From positions 2,294,001-2,358,000 of the forward strand of contig NC_060966.1 in NCBI RefSeq assembly GCF_910589235.1: 64,000 nucleotides of DNA, written 5' to 3'. The position numbers and the translations under genes were made by a program. The notes beneath the pieces were generated by a model. That model was not told the DNA's origin. It did no database searches and worked only from the letters and a program-made list of their open reading frames with translations. The stretch comes from Vespa crabro. Taxonomy: Eukaryota > Arthropoda > Insecta > Hymenoptera > Vespidae. Numbering within the stretch: the first letter of the stretch is position 1; each line of letters starts with the position of its first letter. This document shows positions 23,691-37,050 of this stretch, piece after piece.

Positions 23691-24135
23691 AGTCTGCGTT
23701 CGCGACGACCAACCCAAACATCACCTTGCTGTTTATCTAGCAGCTTGGCACACAGCACTGCATCTGTGCAGAAGTGCAAGAACCCGGCTCCTTCTTCTAC
23801 GTTGTCTCGCACTACTTTCAGTACAACGACAAAATAGGGGCACATTTTTCGCACTTCGAATGAGTTCTTCTTGCCTTAAGGGGGGAGGGTGAAATAGTAT
23901 CACAGGACGACAACGCGTGATCTCTTTTCTGGGGCCATCAGGGCACAGACGAAAGTGGCTCGAAGGTAGCCCTCATCCCGGTCGGGCTAAATGTTATTAA
24001 CGACGTATAGTAGTCACCTACATTCTGGAGCACGTGAGGCTCCTCATAAATCGACGTAACCCTCATGTTAGACTCGATGAGCAGAGTTATTGTCCAATGG
24101 AAAGTAAGAACCACCTGAACGGCCAGTGACCACAA
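23690..24135 (+). pseudogene. Endonuclease domain of LINE copy D, broken
   Basis: Pieces of an AP-like endonuclease can be read on the plus strand. At about 23720-23800 there is ICAEVQEP, like the QEP motif of the family. At about 23907-23945 there is DDNA, stop, SLFWGHQGTDESGSK, like GDFNA...WG...TDERG. At 24041-24133 there is SS, stop, IDVTL...VQWKVRTT, stop, TASDH, like the SSWIDVTL...SDH end of the domain (SDH codons 24125-24133). Stops stand where Trp is expected (TAA at 24047). The span is shorter than a usual domain of about 220 residues, so internal sequence is missing. Confidence 0.75.
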
Positions 24136-24589
24136 CTAAATAGACATCGTTATACATACCCCGAATGCCGAGTCGGTTCGGGGGAGCGGTGCTTAGGGTG
24201 ACAGGAATAGGAGGTTCAATACCAGGAGAGCCGATAGGGTCCTGTTCTCTTGCACTCTCTCACCGCGGCAATGCAAGTTGGAAGCAGTTTAGGATCGGAT
24301 TCAGAAATAGAGACACGAGCCAACATGCTCACTAGTGTCCTACAAACCTCCTGTTCTGAATCTACGTCCCGGAAAAAGGCTCACCAGAAATTCAACCCAT
24401 TGTAGACATCAGCAATAACGAACAAAAAAAAGGCGGTAACTAGTTTGAGAAGCGCGTTCCAGCGAGAAAATGAATATCAGGTACGCCTCGAGTTAATGTA
24501 CAAGTATCGTTCTACGCTGCGGGCATAGAGCAAAGAAGCACGACGTGCCAAATAAGTTCATTGGAGGAAATTCGTTGCGGAATAGGGCA

Positions 24590-25660
24590 ACGCGGAACAG
24601 TGGGGGTACGTTTTCAAACAACGGGCGGGCAAACTACGGGTCAAAAGAGTAATTATACTCTTAAACGAGACGGAGGGAAGACCACGAACATCCAAAGAAC
24701 GCTGTGATTCCTAGTCAATACTCAATACACATGTCCCGGACGACAGTGTATCCGAAGACACATCATAACAGCGAGCGGTAAGGAATCTCTCAAGTGACGT
24801 TCTCGAAACAGCAAATGCCCCAGTTTTCACAGAAGAAGAGGTCGCGCAGTTCATAGGGTCCCTCAGATACGGTCAAGCCTCGTGAACGGATCTTATCGAA
24901 GTGTGGATGCTTAATGGAACATTCGCCGTCATCCCAGACCAATTCGCAGACTTCTTCAACAGGGAATCTTCCCCGGGATGCCTTCAAAGGGGTACCCTCC
25001 AGTCTATTTGGAATGAGGGCTCCTTAAGAGCACTCCTGAAGGGGTACAATAAAGACCCGTCAGACTCCGAGCACTACCGTTTGAACTGCATTCTCTCCGT
25101 CATATGGAAGGTTATGAAAAGACTGCTGAATCTGCGCCTCACCGAAACCTCGTTCGCACCAGGAAATATATCGGATAAACAGTCTGGGTTTGTCCAGGGA
25201 TGTTCCACGGAAGACGTAATCGTAGAGAAGCGTCGAATCGTTTCTGCCTCTTCACGGAGATATGTCATCTCGCTGTTATTCGACATCTCGGGAACCATCA
25301 ACAACGTTTGGTGGAATCTACTTCTCAAGGCTTTCCATGATCGGGACTGCCTGAGGATTGTCTTTAAAGTGATGACAAGCTACTTCGCGGACCATAAAAT
25401 TGCGCTGGGAAAACATTAAGTTTAAAAGTATGCCTCTAGAGGATGTCCATAAGGATCTGTCCTCGGTCCCCTTTCTGTTGCAAACTCATATTCGACCAAC
25501 TCCTCAGGATCCTGGAGAAAACCTCAGAAATCAACGCGATCGCGTACGCGGACGACGTACTTATCATCGTAGATGGTGACTCAAGTTCTCGAAGAGAAAT
25601 GAGATCACGTGGTTAACAGCATCACCTGATTGTGCACGTCTGCGAAATTGATAATCTCCG
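24590..25660 (+). pseudogene. Reverse transcriptase domain of LINE copy D, broken
   Basis: The N-terminal RT region FTEEEVAQFIGSLRYGQAS precedes an open stretch at 24901-25419. That stretch has LLKGYNKDPSDSEHYR, KQSGFVQGCSTEDV and the A box LLFDISGTINNVWW, whose catalytic Asp codon (25282-25284) is intact. After a frameshift the YADD box follows as INAIAYADDVLIIVDGDS, with Asp codons at 25551-25556. Between them, the expected PQGSVLGP region near 25445-25475 is present but disrupted (CCATAAGGATCTGTCCTCGGTCC). Both catalytic Asp positions survive while the frame does not. It would have copied element RNA at the nicked target. Confidence 0.88.
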
Positions 25661-25799
25661 AACGTAAGACGATAGCAATAGTTATTAAGAGCAATTAGGT
25701 TTAAAGGAAACCCATCGGCAGAAAGTGAGGAAAACTTCCGGATAGAAATCGGAAAACGGCGATAAAACCGACCTAGCGAGCAGGACTCCCACTATAAAG

Positions 25800-26660
25800 A
25801 TAGAGAACAATAATATTAAATTTAGGAATTCCGTTAGATACCTCAGGGTATACTTCGATAAAGGGCTGGGGGTTACGACACACTGCCGTTACCTCAACGA
25901 CAAGGTCGACTCATTGTTCGCAAAGCTAGGTAGGTTAGCAACTAGAGAATGGGGAATCCGCCACTGCGCCCTCCAAGCGATCTATCGAGGCGTGTTCACA
26001 CTTACGGTCACGTACGCGGCAGCAGGATGGTTTGATATCTGCACAAAAGGAGATCTCAAAAAGTTAAGCGTGACCCAGCGATGGGCCCTCATTTCGGTCA
26101 CATTCGCGTATCGCACAACTGCAATGGAATCCTGCGTCATAAGAGCGAAATCCACGATACATCTCCAGTTACTGAAACGAAGGTGACTATTCGACATTAG
26201 GTTAAATAGGTGCACCGAGACAGCTCAACTAAAACCTGAAGGCACGAATATTAATCGCGCGATTGCAAGACCGGTCGATGAGGATATCTCTAGGGTTTTG
26301 CAGGTTAGGTGGCAGAATTCCGAACGAAGGACAACATACGCGTTATCCCTGAACACCAAGGACAGGATGAGTACCCGTTTCCTGTCTCCTAACAATTTCA
26401 CAAATCCGTTTCTTGCAAGACATGAAGCCATTAAGGACAAGCAGACCTCGCTGGACATCATCACGGAAGGAGCATACGAAGGTAGCGAAGAGGACTCGGT
26501 TTCGCATTACATCATCGACAGTCCGGTTTTAAAACCACTGAGAGAGGATTTGAAAGAAATTTTCCGTGAAATAGTTGGCCAGAAGCAGCCAGACATCGTA
26601 TCTACACGACCGAGGCCTTCTCCCTATTCGCGGAGTTTTGCAAAGAATCCTTCATCATAG
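25800..26660 (+). pseudogene. Post-RT C-terminal region of ORF2, LINE copy D
   Basis: Open pieces at 25914-26186 and 26298-26660 lie in different frames. The first has IYRGVFTLTVTYAAAGWF and LKKLSVTQRWALISVTFAYR, typical of the region behind the RT in R1-clade ORF2. The second has SVSHYIIDSPVLKPLREDL, where the family has a CCHC ending HxxxxCP. Here the His is kept but the Cys residues are not clear. Likely end of ORF2 at the TAG near 26658. Confidence 0.75.
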
Positions 26661-27164
26661 TCTTCATCCTTCAATCCGTTTTTAGTTCATATATCCAGTT
26701 CAGCTGGGATTGTCGGAGTTCCGGTGATTTGGGTGGGCACCCTCCAATCTTCTCGGCTTAGCCCACTCTCGAAAAGGATTGTGTCGAAGATGCTCGTTCG
26801 TATCTTGCTATTATTCCTTTTTTCTTACTTTCTTAACTCCACCACAAAACTCTCCCGAAGTAGCTGTTTTTTTCGATTCCCATTTCATCCTACGTAACGA
26901 GTGCCATGGCTCTTTGCATATTGAGTGGGCCTCCATATCCTTCACCGTGGGCACGGCCAGCATAAACGTGATTATGCGTTGCTGCGAGGATTTTGGTCGT
27001 GGCTAAACAGTTCACCTTGCCTCGCCGGCAGAAGTTTTGGATTTTTCCGACTCCGTTCACTTGGCCGTGGTAATTGCTGCTAGTAGTTAGCTCCGTAGCA
27101 TATGCCAAAATGAGCGAGGTAGCGTAGGTGCAGGCACGCCATAGGTGTCCACCTTTACTCTATA
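26661..27164 (+). other. 3' UTR of LINE copy D
   Basis: No protein domain seen. The last 330 bp match fragment E (48630-48963) along their length, including GTGGCTAAACAGTTCACC / GTGGCTAAATAGCTCACC, TCGCCGGCAG and GGTGTCCACCTTTAC. Both copies end at the same base before satellite, with no long poly(A). This supports reading it as the true 3' end of the family. Confidence 0.8.
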
Positions 27165-27344
27165 CTCTCGAATATAGAGACATTCCGACTAGTCGAAGGA
27201 AACTTATGCGAGTATATCAAGAAACAATGCGACTGTCGAACCTAGAAATATTCCGACTATACGTGGGAATGTTATGAGGGTGCCATTCGACCCAATGCGA
27301 TTGACGGACTTAGAAACATTCCCTCTGGACGAGGGAAGTTTATG

Positions 27345-28085
27345 CGAGTGATATGTGAATCAATGCGACTGTCGGATTAGGAAAAATCGAGACTAAGCGC
27401 GGGAATAGTCTTCTGGTGCATCTCGAACCAATTCAAAGATAGACCTAGATATAATTTCTCTAGTCGAGGAAAAGTTTTAAGGGTTCCTCTTGATACAATG
27501 CTACTTTTGGACGTTGAAATATTCCGATTAGTATTTAATAAGTTATGAGGGTGCACCTAAATCAAATGCGATTGCCGCACTTATCGATATTTCATCGGGT
27601 CAAAGAAAGGTTGTGTGAATGACTTGTGAACCAATGCGACTGTCTGACATAGAAACATTCCGACTACTCGACGGAAAATTATGCGAGTGCTTCTAGTACC
27701 AATGCGACTGTCGGACCTAGAAATATTGATACTAGACGTACGAAAGTTATATGAGTGTCTCACGAACCAATGCGACTGACGGATTTGGAAATATTCCGAC
27801 TAGAAGAGAAAAAGTTATGCGGATGACTTATGAACCAATGCGACTTTGGGAATTGGAAATATTCCGAATAGTCGAAGGAATGTTATGCGTGTGCCTTTCG
27901 AACCAATGCGAATGTAGGGCCTAGAAATGTTTCAACAACTCGAGGCAAAGTTATGCGACTGATTTGTGGACTAATGTGACTATCGGATTTGGAAAAATTG
28001 AGAATGAGCGTGGGTATGTTCTACTTGTGTCTTTCGAACAAATTCAAACGTTGTTCCTATAAATATTCCGACTACACGAGGAAAG
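27345..28085 (+). repeat. Local higher-order duplication, about 9 units apart
   Basis: Two neighbouring stretches, 27345-27475 and 27955-28085, share private variants in order: GGAAAAATCGAGACTAAGCG (GGAAAAATTGAGAATGAGCG in the second), a GTC/GTT-TTCTxxTG step, then CGAACCAATTCAAA / CGAACAAATTCAAA. They are about 610 bp apart, close to nine 68-bp units. This indicates a local higher-order repeat step. Confidence 0.65.
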
Positions 28086-28729
28086 TTATGAGTGCCTCTA
28101 GATCCAATGAGACTGTCGTACGTGGAAATATACAGACGAGTCGTAGGAAAGTTATGCGACTGACTTATGTACCAATGCGACGTAGAGACTTGGAAATATC
28201 TCGAATAGTCGAGGGAAAGATATGCGAGTGCCAATCAAACAACCCCAACTATAGGACTTGAGAATATTCCGACTTATCAGGAGAAAGTAATGCAAGTAAT
28301 TTGTCAACCAATGCGACTGTCTGACATTAAAATATCTCGACTAGCCGAGGGAATATTATGCTAGGGACTTGTCAACTATTGCGACTGACGGGATTGGTAA
28401 TTTTCCGGGCAGTCAAGGGAAAGTTATGCAAGTAATTTATGGACCATTTCGATTGACGGACTAGAAAGTATTTTGACTATTCGTGGGAAAGTTATGGGAG
28501 TTACTTCTTAAATAATGCGACAATCGAAATTGGAAATACTCCGAGAGGTCAAGGGAAAATTATGCGTATGCGTCTCGGACCAATATTACTGCCAGACTTG
28601 GACATATTCCAACTAGTCGGGTGACAGTCATTCGATTGCCACTCAAAACAAAGATAGTTACGGTCTTGTATACATTCTGTCTATACGAAGGGAAATTGTG
28701 CGAGTGACTTGAGAATCAATTCGATTGTC

Positions 28730-29715
28730 GGACTTGGAAATATTCAGACTAATCGGGGGAAAATTATTCGAGGGCCACTCGAACCAAAGCGAATGTGACA
28801 CTTGGAATCATTCACAGTAGAAGTGGAGACATTATTCGAGTGCCATATTAACCAAAGCGGCTGTCGATATTTGGAATATTCCCAGTGGTCGAAGGAAAGT
28901 TATGAGAGTGAAACATTAACCCATGCAGATGTTGGACTTGGAATAATTACGACTAAGCGAGGGAAAGCAATGCGAGTAACTTGTGAACCAATGCGTCGGT
29001 CGGGCTTGGAAAAGTTTCGATTAGTCAGGGGAGAGTTATGCGAGTGGTACTCAAACCAATGCAGCAGACGGACTTGGATATATTTCGACTAGTCGAGGGG
29101 AAGATATGCGAGTAACTTGTAAAACAATTCCATTGTCTGACTTTGAAATATGCAGACTAGTCAAGGGAGAGTTATGCGAGTTTCTTATGAAACAGTGCGA
29201 CTGTCGGATTTAGAAATATTACGACTATTAGAGGGAAAGTAATTTGAATGCTTCTCGAACCATTTCGGCTGACGGACTTAGATATATTCTAACTAGTTGA
29301 GCGAACCCTACACATGAGATTATAGATCTATTGCGACGGTTGTACACGTAAATACTTCTATTAATCGCGGAACGTTATGCGTTTGTTTCTTGATCAAATG
29401 CGGCTGTCGTGCTTGATAATATTTCGACATGTCAAGGGAATCTTATCCGATTGCCATTCGAATCATAGCGACTGGCGTTTTGGAAACATTCCGACTAGTC
29501 AAGGCAAAGTAATGAGAGTGACATGTAATCGAAAACGACTGTTGGGCTCGGAAATATTATGGCTGGTCGAGGGAAAGTTATGAGAATGATTCTCGAAACA
29601 GTGCAGATGTTGGACTTGGAAATATTACTACTAGCCGAAGAGAACTTATGCGAGTGATTTTAGAGGTAATGCGGCGGGCGGACTTGGAAATATTCCGACT
29701 GCTCGGGGGAAAGCT
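28730..29715 (+). repeat. Duplicated satellite segment a, copy 2
   Basis: The downstream partner of 1674-2605. This copy is the less damaged of the two: the units at 28850-28880 and 28930-28960 are complete where copy 1 has small deletions. Matching private variants run from GGAATCATTCACAGTAG through GATCTATTGCGACGG to GTGATTTTAGAGGTAATGC. Confidence 0.8.
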
Positions 29716-30844
29716 ATGCGAGTGGCACTATGACTATTACGAATGTGCGACATGGAAAAATTCCAACTAGTCGATGGAAAGTTATGCGAGTGACTCTCGA
29801 ACCAAAGCGACTGTAGGACTTGTATCTATTCCGACTAGACGAGTCAAAGTTATGTGAGTGTCTTGTAAATCAATGCAAATGTCGGAATTGAAAATTTTTT
29901 GAGTAGACCAGGGAAAGCTATGCGGGTGCCTCTCGAACAAATGCGGCTGTCGGACTAGGTAATTTTCAGAGTAGTAGAGAAAAATTTATGCAAGTCCCTT
30001 TCCAACCAATACTGCATTCGAACTTTGGAATATTCCGTACCTATTTTGACTAGTCGGGGGAAATTTATGCGACTGACTATCGAATAATGCGGCTGTCGGA
30101 CTTGGAAATATTTGACTAGTCGAGTGAAAGCTTTGCGAGCTCCTCTCCAAACAATACGGCTGTCGGACCTATATATATTACGACTAGTCAAGGGAAAATC
30201 ATGCGATGGTCGATCTTGGAAGTATTCCCTCAAGTTGATGAAAGTTATTCCGGTCCCTCTCGTACAAATACGGTGTGAGACTAGGAAATATTTCTACTAT
30301 TCCAGGAAAAATTATTTTAGTGACTCTAGATCGAATGTGGCGGTGGGACATGAAAAAATCCCGACTAGTCGAGGTAATATTATCCGAGTGTCCCTCGAAC
30401 CAATGCTATACCTGGGCCTGAAATTTTCCGACTACTCGAAGGTAAGTTATGCGGCTGCCTCTTGCAGCATTGCGGCTGTTGGACTTGGAAATATCCCGAC
30501 TAGTCGTAAGAAAGTTATACGAATTCCTATAGAACAAATTCGGCTGTCAGACTTGGAAATATTCCGACTAGCCGAGAAAATGTTATGCGGGTGGCACTCG
30601 AACCAAAGCGTATGTCGGACTAAGATATATTCCTACTAGCCGAGGAAAAATTATGCGAGTAAGTTGAAAACCTATTCGACTGTAGGACTTGCTAATATTT
30701 CTACTAGTCGAGGGAATGTTATTCGAGTTACATTGGAACCAAAGAGACGGTCGGACTTGGACATATCCCAATTAGTCGAGAAAGAGATATGCGAGTGCAT
30801 CTCGAACTAATGGAGCTGTCGAACATGGAAATATTCCTACTAGT

Positions 30845-31050
30845 CGAGGGAGGATTATGCATGTGATTTTAATACTAATGCGAAGGTCGTGCATGGAAGT
30901 ATTCCGAATAGTCAAGTAAAAGATATGCGAGTGTCTCTAGTACCAATAAGATGATCAGTCTTGGAAATATACCGACTGGTACAGAGAAGGTTATGCTAGA
31001 GCCTCTGGAACCAATGCGTCTGTCGGGCTTGGAAATATTCCGACTATTCG
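30845..31050 (+). repeat. Duplicated satellite segment d, copy 2
   Basis: Partner of 11195-11400. It shares GTGATTTTAATACTAATGCG, GTCGTGCATGGAA and ACTGGTACAGAGAAGG in the same order and spacing. Confidence 0.7.
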
Positions 31051-32844
31051 CGAAAATTTATGCGAGTTTCTCCCGGCTCAATGCAGCTATCAGACTTGGA
31101 GACTTTCTGACTAGTCGATGAAATGTAATGCGAGTTATAATGGAACTAATGCGATGGTCAGACTTCGAAATATCACGTTTGGTCGAGGAAAAATAATGGG
31201 AGTGATAATTGAACCAATGCAGCTGTCGGACTTGGAAGAAAACTGACTAGACGTGGGAAATCTATGCGAGTTACTTAGGAAGAAATGCAACGGTCGGACT
31301 TTGAAATATCCCGATTGGTCAAGGGAAAGGTATGCGAATCACTCTCGGACCAAAATGACAATCGGGAATGGAAATATACTGTCTAGTCGAGGAAAAGTTA
31401 TGCAAATGCGTCTCGAAAGTTATACGAGTAACTTGTGAATCTATGTGACTGTCGGGGTTGGAAATATTCTGTCTGGTCGAGGAATAGTTATGCGAGTGAT
31501 TTTCAAATCAACGGGACTATTGTAATGGGATATATTTCGAGTAGACGAGCGAATTATATGGGAATGACTGTCGATCCAATTCGTGCATCGTGGTTGGAAA
31601 TATTCAAACTTGACATGGTAAGGTTACGCTGGTGACTCTCGAACAAATGCTACTATCGAAATTGGAAATATTACAAATAATAGAGGGAATGCTATGAGAA
31701 TGATTCTCAATTCAACGAGATTGTCGTACTTGGTCATAACCCGTCTAGTCGAAAGAATTTTATTCGAGTGTCTTTCGAACAAATGCAACTCTCTTGTTTG
31801 AAAATTTTCTGCCTAGTTATGGAAAAGTTATTCAAATTCCTCTCGAACCAATGTGGCGGTCAAACTTGGTAATATCCCAAATAGTCAAGGGAAAGATGTG
31901 CGACGGACTCTCGATTCAATGCAGCTGCCGGACCTGGAATTATTTCGCCAAGTCAAGGTAAAGTTATGCTAGTGTATCTCGAACAAATGCTACTTTTGAC
32001 TTGGAAATTTCCCGACATCTCAAGGGAATGTTATGCCAGCGCCTCTCGAACAAATACGACTGACAGACTTAAAAAGTCCGTCTTTCCGAGGGAAAGATAT
32101 GCTAATGCCTCTCGTAAGGAAGCGACAGTCGAACTTGGAAATATTCCGACTAGTATTGGGAAAGTTATGCAATAAACACTTGAACCAACGCGACTGCCGG
32201 ACTTGGAAATATTCCGATCTAGTCGATGGAAAGTTTTGCGAGGGCCTATCGAGACAATTCGTCTGTGGGACTGCGAATTATTTCTAATGTTCACGGAAAA
32301 TTGATTCGATTAACTTGCGTACCAATGATACTATCGGGCTTGGAAATATTACGACTAGTCGAGGGAAAGTTCTACGAGTGACTTTCGGATCAAAGTAACT
32401 GTTGGACTTGGAAATGTTTCGACAATTCGAGTGTAAGTTATGCGAAAAATTTGTGAAGCAATGTGCCTGTCGTACGTGGAAATATTCCGAATAATTGAGT
32501 GAAAGTTATGTGAGTGAATCTCGAACAAATGCGAATGTCGTACTTGGAAATTACACAACTAGTCTAAGGAATTTTATAAGAGTGCAACTCGAACAAATCC
32601 GACTGTCGGACTCAAAAATATCCCGATAATTCGATGGAAAGTTAAGCGAGGGCCTCTCGAAAAAATGCATGTGCTGGAATTGGAAAATTCTGACTGGTCG
32701 AAGAAAAGTTATGAAAGTGATTCTGAAACAAATACGATCGTTGGACTTGGTAATGTTCACAAATGTCGGGGAAATTTATTTCAGAGCCTCTCAAAAAAAT
32801 GTGGCTGGCGGACAAGGAAATATTCCCACTAGTCGAGGGAATAT

Positions 32845-33075
32845 TATGCGAGTGACTCTAGAAACAATGCAATAGTTGGTCATGAAAATATCCGGAATAT
32901 CTGAGGGAAAGTTATATAATTGTCATGTGCACCAATGCGACTGTCGCCTTGGAAATGTACCGACGAGTCCAGGAAATTTTAAGCAGCTATATCTCGAAAC
33001 AATGCGGCAGTTAAACGTGTAAATATAGCAACATGTCGAAGGAAAGTTATGTGTCCGTATGTAGAACCAATGCGG
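32845..33075 (+). repeat. Duplicated satellite segment g, copy 1
   Basis: It matches 42765-43000 through CTAGAAACAATGC, ATGAAAATATCCGGAATA, a shortened unit reading CTGTCGCCTTGGAAATG, then TTTTAAGC and CAGTTAAACGTG. The order of neighbouring marked units differs between the two places (the GGGGAAATTTATT unit is upstream here and downstream there), so rearrangement followed or accompanied the copying. Confidence 0.75.
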
Positions 33076-36000
33076 CTGTTGGACTTTGAAATATCCAGAC
33101 TAGTCGAGGAAAGTTATACGAGTGTCTTGTGAAGCAATGCGATTGTCGGGCTTGGAATTATTCCAACTAGTCGGAGGAAAGTTAAGCTGTTGCATCTCGA
33201 ACAAATGCGGCTGTTGGACTTGGAAATATCGAGATTAGTTGAAGGAAATTTATTCAGGTGTATCTCGAACCAATTCAACTGTCAGACTTAAAAATATTAC
33301 CACCAGTCGAGGGAGAGCTATGCGAGTAATTCTAGAATTAATGCGATGGTCGGACATAGAAATAATCCGAATAGTCGAGGGAATGTTATTTGAGTTACAC
33401 TGGAACCAATGCGACGGTCGGATTTGGAAATATTTCCACTATTCGGGGAAAGTTATGCGAGTGACTTTCAGACAAATGCGGCTGTCGTGCTAGGGATTAT
33501 TCCCACTATTCGGAGGAACTTTATGAGATGACACTAAAACTAAAGCGAATGTCTCACTTGGAATCATTCCGATTAGACGAGGAAACGTTATTCGGGTAAC
33601 TTGTGATCCAATGCTCCTCTCGAACTTCGAAATATTCCGTTTAGGCTATGGAAAGTTATGCGAGTTATATTGGATCCAATGAGACGGTCAGACATGGAAA
33701 TGTCCCGATTATTGTAACGAAAGTTATGTGAGTGATTCTTCAAACAGTGCAGCTGTCGGACTTGGAGATACGACGACTAGTCGAGGGAGAGTTATACGAG
33801 TGACTCTGGAACCAAAGCTGTTGTCAGACTTGGGATCATTCCGACTAATCGAGGGAAAGTTATGCGATTTCTTCTCGAACCAATACGTCTGCCGAACTTG
33901 GAAATATTCCGACTAGTAGAGTGTACGATATGCGCGTACAACTAAGAACAATACGACTGTCGGTCATGGAAATGTACACACTAACCGAGCGAAAATTATG
34001 AATGTGACTCCCGACACAATAGGACTGTCGATCTTGGAAATTACCCGTCTGGTCAGGGAAAATTACGAGAGTGCCTCTCGAACACATACGTTTGTCGGAC
34101 TTAGAAACATTTCGGTTAGTAAAGGAAAACTTATGCGAGTGCCACTCAAATTATAGCGTATGTCGGATTTCGAAATATTCCTACTAGTCGATGGAGAATA
34201 ATTCTAGTTACTTTTGAACTAATGCGACTGTCTTATTTGAAAATATACCGACTAGGCAAGAAAGAGCTATGCGAGTGACTTGTGAATTAATGCGACTGTC
34301 GGGCTTGGAAATACACAGAATACTCGAGAGAAAGTTATGCGATTGCCTCTCGTACCAATTCTGCCGACCTACTTGGAAATATTCTTACAACTCCTTGGAA
34401 AGTAATGCGAGTGCCTCTTGGACGAATGCGACTATCGTTCTTGGAAATATTCCGAGTAGAATAAGGAAATTTATACGGCAGCTACGCAAAAGAAAGCGAA
34501 TGTTGGATTTCGAACTATTCCGACTAGACGAGGGAGAGAGATACGAGTGACATGTAAACCAATGGGATTGTCGGAATTGGAAATATTCTGATTAGTCGAG
34601 AGAAAGTTATACGAGTGTTTTGTGAACCAATGCGACTGTCTGGCTTGAAAGAAAATTATACGGGTGGCTATCGAACCAATGCTCCTGTGGAACTTTGGAA
34701 ATATTCCGACTAATCGGGAAAAGTTACGAGAGTGACTAGTGAACCATTGCGATTGTTGGAATGGAAATATTCCGACTAGTCGGCGAAAAACTTACGTGTG
34801 CCTCCCGAACAAATGCGGCCTTTGGTAGTGGAAATATTCTGACTAGTCTAGGGAAACTTATTCGAGTGCACTCAAAACAAAGCGAATGTCGATCTTGGAA
34901 TCACTCCGACTAGACGACGAAATGTTACTCGAGTGACTTGTGAACCAAAACGACTGTCGGCATTGGGAAAATTCCCAGTGGTAGACTGAATGTTATGCGA
35001 GTACCTCTCGAACAAATGTGGATGTCGGATTTGGAAACAGTCCGATTAGTCGAGAAAAAATAATGCGTCTAACTTATGAACCAATGCGACTGTCAGACAT
35101 TGAAATATCAAGACTCGTCTAGGGAGTGTTCTGCAAGTGACTTGTGAACCATTACGGCTGTAGGACTTGGAAGTATTTCGACTAGTCGAAGGAAAGTTAT
35201 GCGAGTGCCACTCGAAACAATGCAGCTTTCGTACTTGGGAATATTCAAACTTGTCGAATGAGAGATATGCGAGTGGTTCTAGATCTAATGCGTCGAGCGG
35301 ACTTGAAAATATTTCCACTCGTCGCGAAAGTTATGCGAGTAACATTAGAACATATGTGGCTGTCGTACTAGGAAATATTCCGACTAGTCAGCTGAATTTT
35401 GTTCGGGTGCAGTCGAACCAAAGCAAATGTTGAACTTGCAATCAACCCGACTAGACAAGGAATCGTTATTCCAATGACACGTGAAACAAAGCTACTGTCG
35501 GCATTTGGAATATTCCCAGTCGTTGAGGGAATGTTATGCGAGTGCCTCTCGGACCAATGTGGATGTCGGATTTGGAAATATTCCGAATAGTCGGGGGAAA
35601 GTTATGCGAATGCTTCTCAAACCAAAGCGGGTGTCGGACTTTGAAATATTACGACTAGTCGAGGGAAGGTATTGCGAGTGATTCTAGAAAAAATGCGGCC
35701 ATCTGACTTGGAAATATTCACACTAGTCGAGGAAAGTTCTGCCAGTGCCTCTAGAACAAATGCGGCTGTCGGACTAGGAAATATTCCGACTATACGAAAG
35801 AAAGTTATGCAAGTGTCTTGTGAACCTTAGCGACTGTCAGAATTGGGAAGATTCCCAGTGGTCAAGAGAATGTTATCGAGTGCCACTCAGACCAAAACGA
35901 CTGGCGGACCTAGAAACATTCAGACTTGTCGAGGGAATGTTGTGCGTGTGCCTCACAAACCAATGCGGCTGGAGTATTAGGAAATATTCGGCTTAGTCGG

Positions 36001-36990
36001 GGAAAGTTAGGCAAGTGACTAATAAATTAAAGCGACCGTGGTGTTTGAAAATTTTCCGACTAGTCGAGAGAGAGTTATGCATGTGAGTCTCGAATTCATG
36101 CGGTTATTGGACTTGAATAATCCCGACGAGTCGAAGAATTGTTATGCGAGTGTCTTGTGAATCAATGCTGCTGTCAGACTGGGAAATATTCACATTTGTC
36201 GAGAGAGAGTTATTTAAGTATCTTTCGAAAAAATGCGTGTGTAAGGCTTGGAAATATCCCGACTAGTCGAGGGAAAGTTTCGCGATTAACTTTTGAACCA
36301 ATGAAACTGTATGACTTTGAATTATCCAGACTATACGAGGGTGAGTTATATCAGTGACTTCTAAGCCTTTTCGGTTATCGGATATGGTAATATCCCGACA
36401 AGTCGAGGGAATTATTTGCAAATGTCACTCGAAACGAAGGGACTGTAGGACTTGGCATTATTCCGACTATTCGAGGGAAAATTATGCGAGTGACTCTTGA
36501 ACCAATGCGGCTGAAGAACTTGGAAAAACCCAACTAGCCGAGTAAATATTATTCGAGTGACTTGTCAACAAATGTGACTGTCGGTATAGAGAATATTTCC
36601 TGTGGTCGTGCGAACGTTATGCGAGTGCCTCTTAAACCAAAGCGATTGTCGGACTTGGAAATATTCCGACTAGTCGAGGAAATGTCATGCGAGGGCCATT
36701 GCGACTGACGGACTTAGTAATATTCCATCTAGTCGTGGGAATGTTAGGAGATTTCCTATCGAACCTATGCGACTGTAGTTATAGGTTACATTCCGACTAG
36801 TCGAAAGAAACTTATACGAGTTCTTCTTGAAAAAATTCTACGGTTGGAAATAGAAATACTCCGTCTAGTAGAGGGAATGCTATGCGAGTGCCCCACGAAC
36901 CAATGCGACAGTAGTAATAGGTAATTCCGAATAGGAGACGGAAAGTTATTCGATTGCTTCCCAAAACATTATGATTGTCGAACTTAGAAA

Positions 36991-37050
36991 TATTCAGAAT
37001 GGTAATGTATAGAACAGATTCAGAATAGAACAGGTTCAGAATGGAACATA
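36991..37050 (+). repeat. 16-bp micro-repeat ATTCAGAATAGAACAG
   Basis: Inside an otherwise normal satellite unit, about three adjacent copies of a 16-bp motif (the first interrupted) read ATTCAGAAT...AGAACAG, ATTCAGAATAGAACAG, GTTCAGAATGGAACA. The seed resembles the unit's own AATATTCAGAATAG variant, so it probably arose by slippage. Confidence 0.85.

Larger units (their letters stand above)
23211..27164 (+). mobile_element. LINE copy D, second R1-clade-like family, plus strand, dead
   Basis: About 3.95 kb of non-satellite sequence with an endonuclease, a reverse transcriptase, a post-RT region and a 3' UTR in that order. It differs from copies A/B/C in protein sequence, so it is a separate family. 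The right edge is firm: the last bases, CCTTTACTCTATA, are followed by in-phase satellite CTCTCGAATATAG, and fragment E ends the same way. The left edge (about 23205-23225) is blurred because CTCGGGCCATATATGG could still be degenerate satellite. No Gag zinc knuckle was found, so it may be 5'-truncated or have a degraded ORF1. Confidence 0.88.

Noticed and set aside
23333..23854. Several overlapping frames on both strands at the 5' part of LINE D as a host gene
   Set aside because: No domain, no consistent strand, and the region lies directly upstream of a LINE endonuclease; best treated as worn element sequence.
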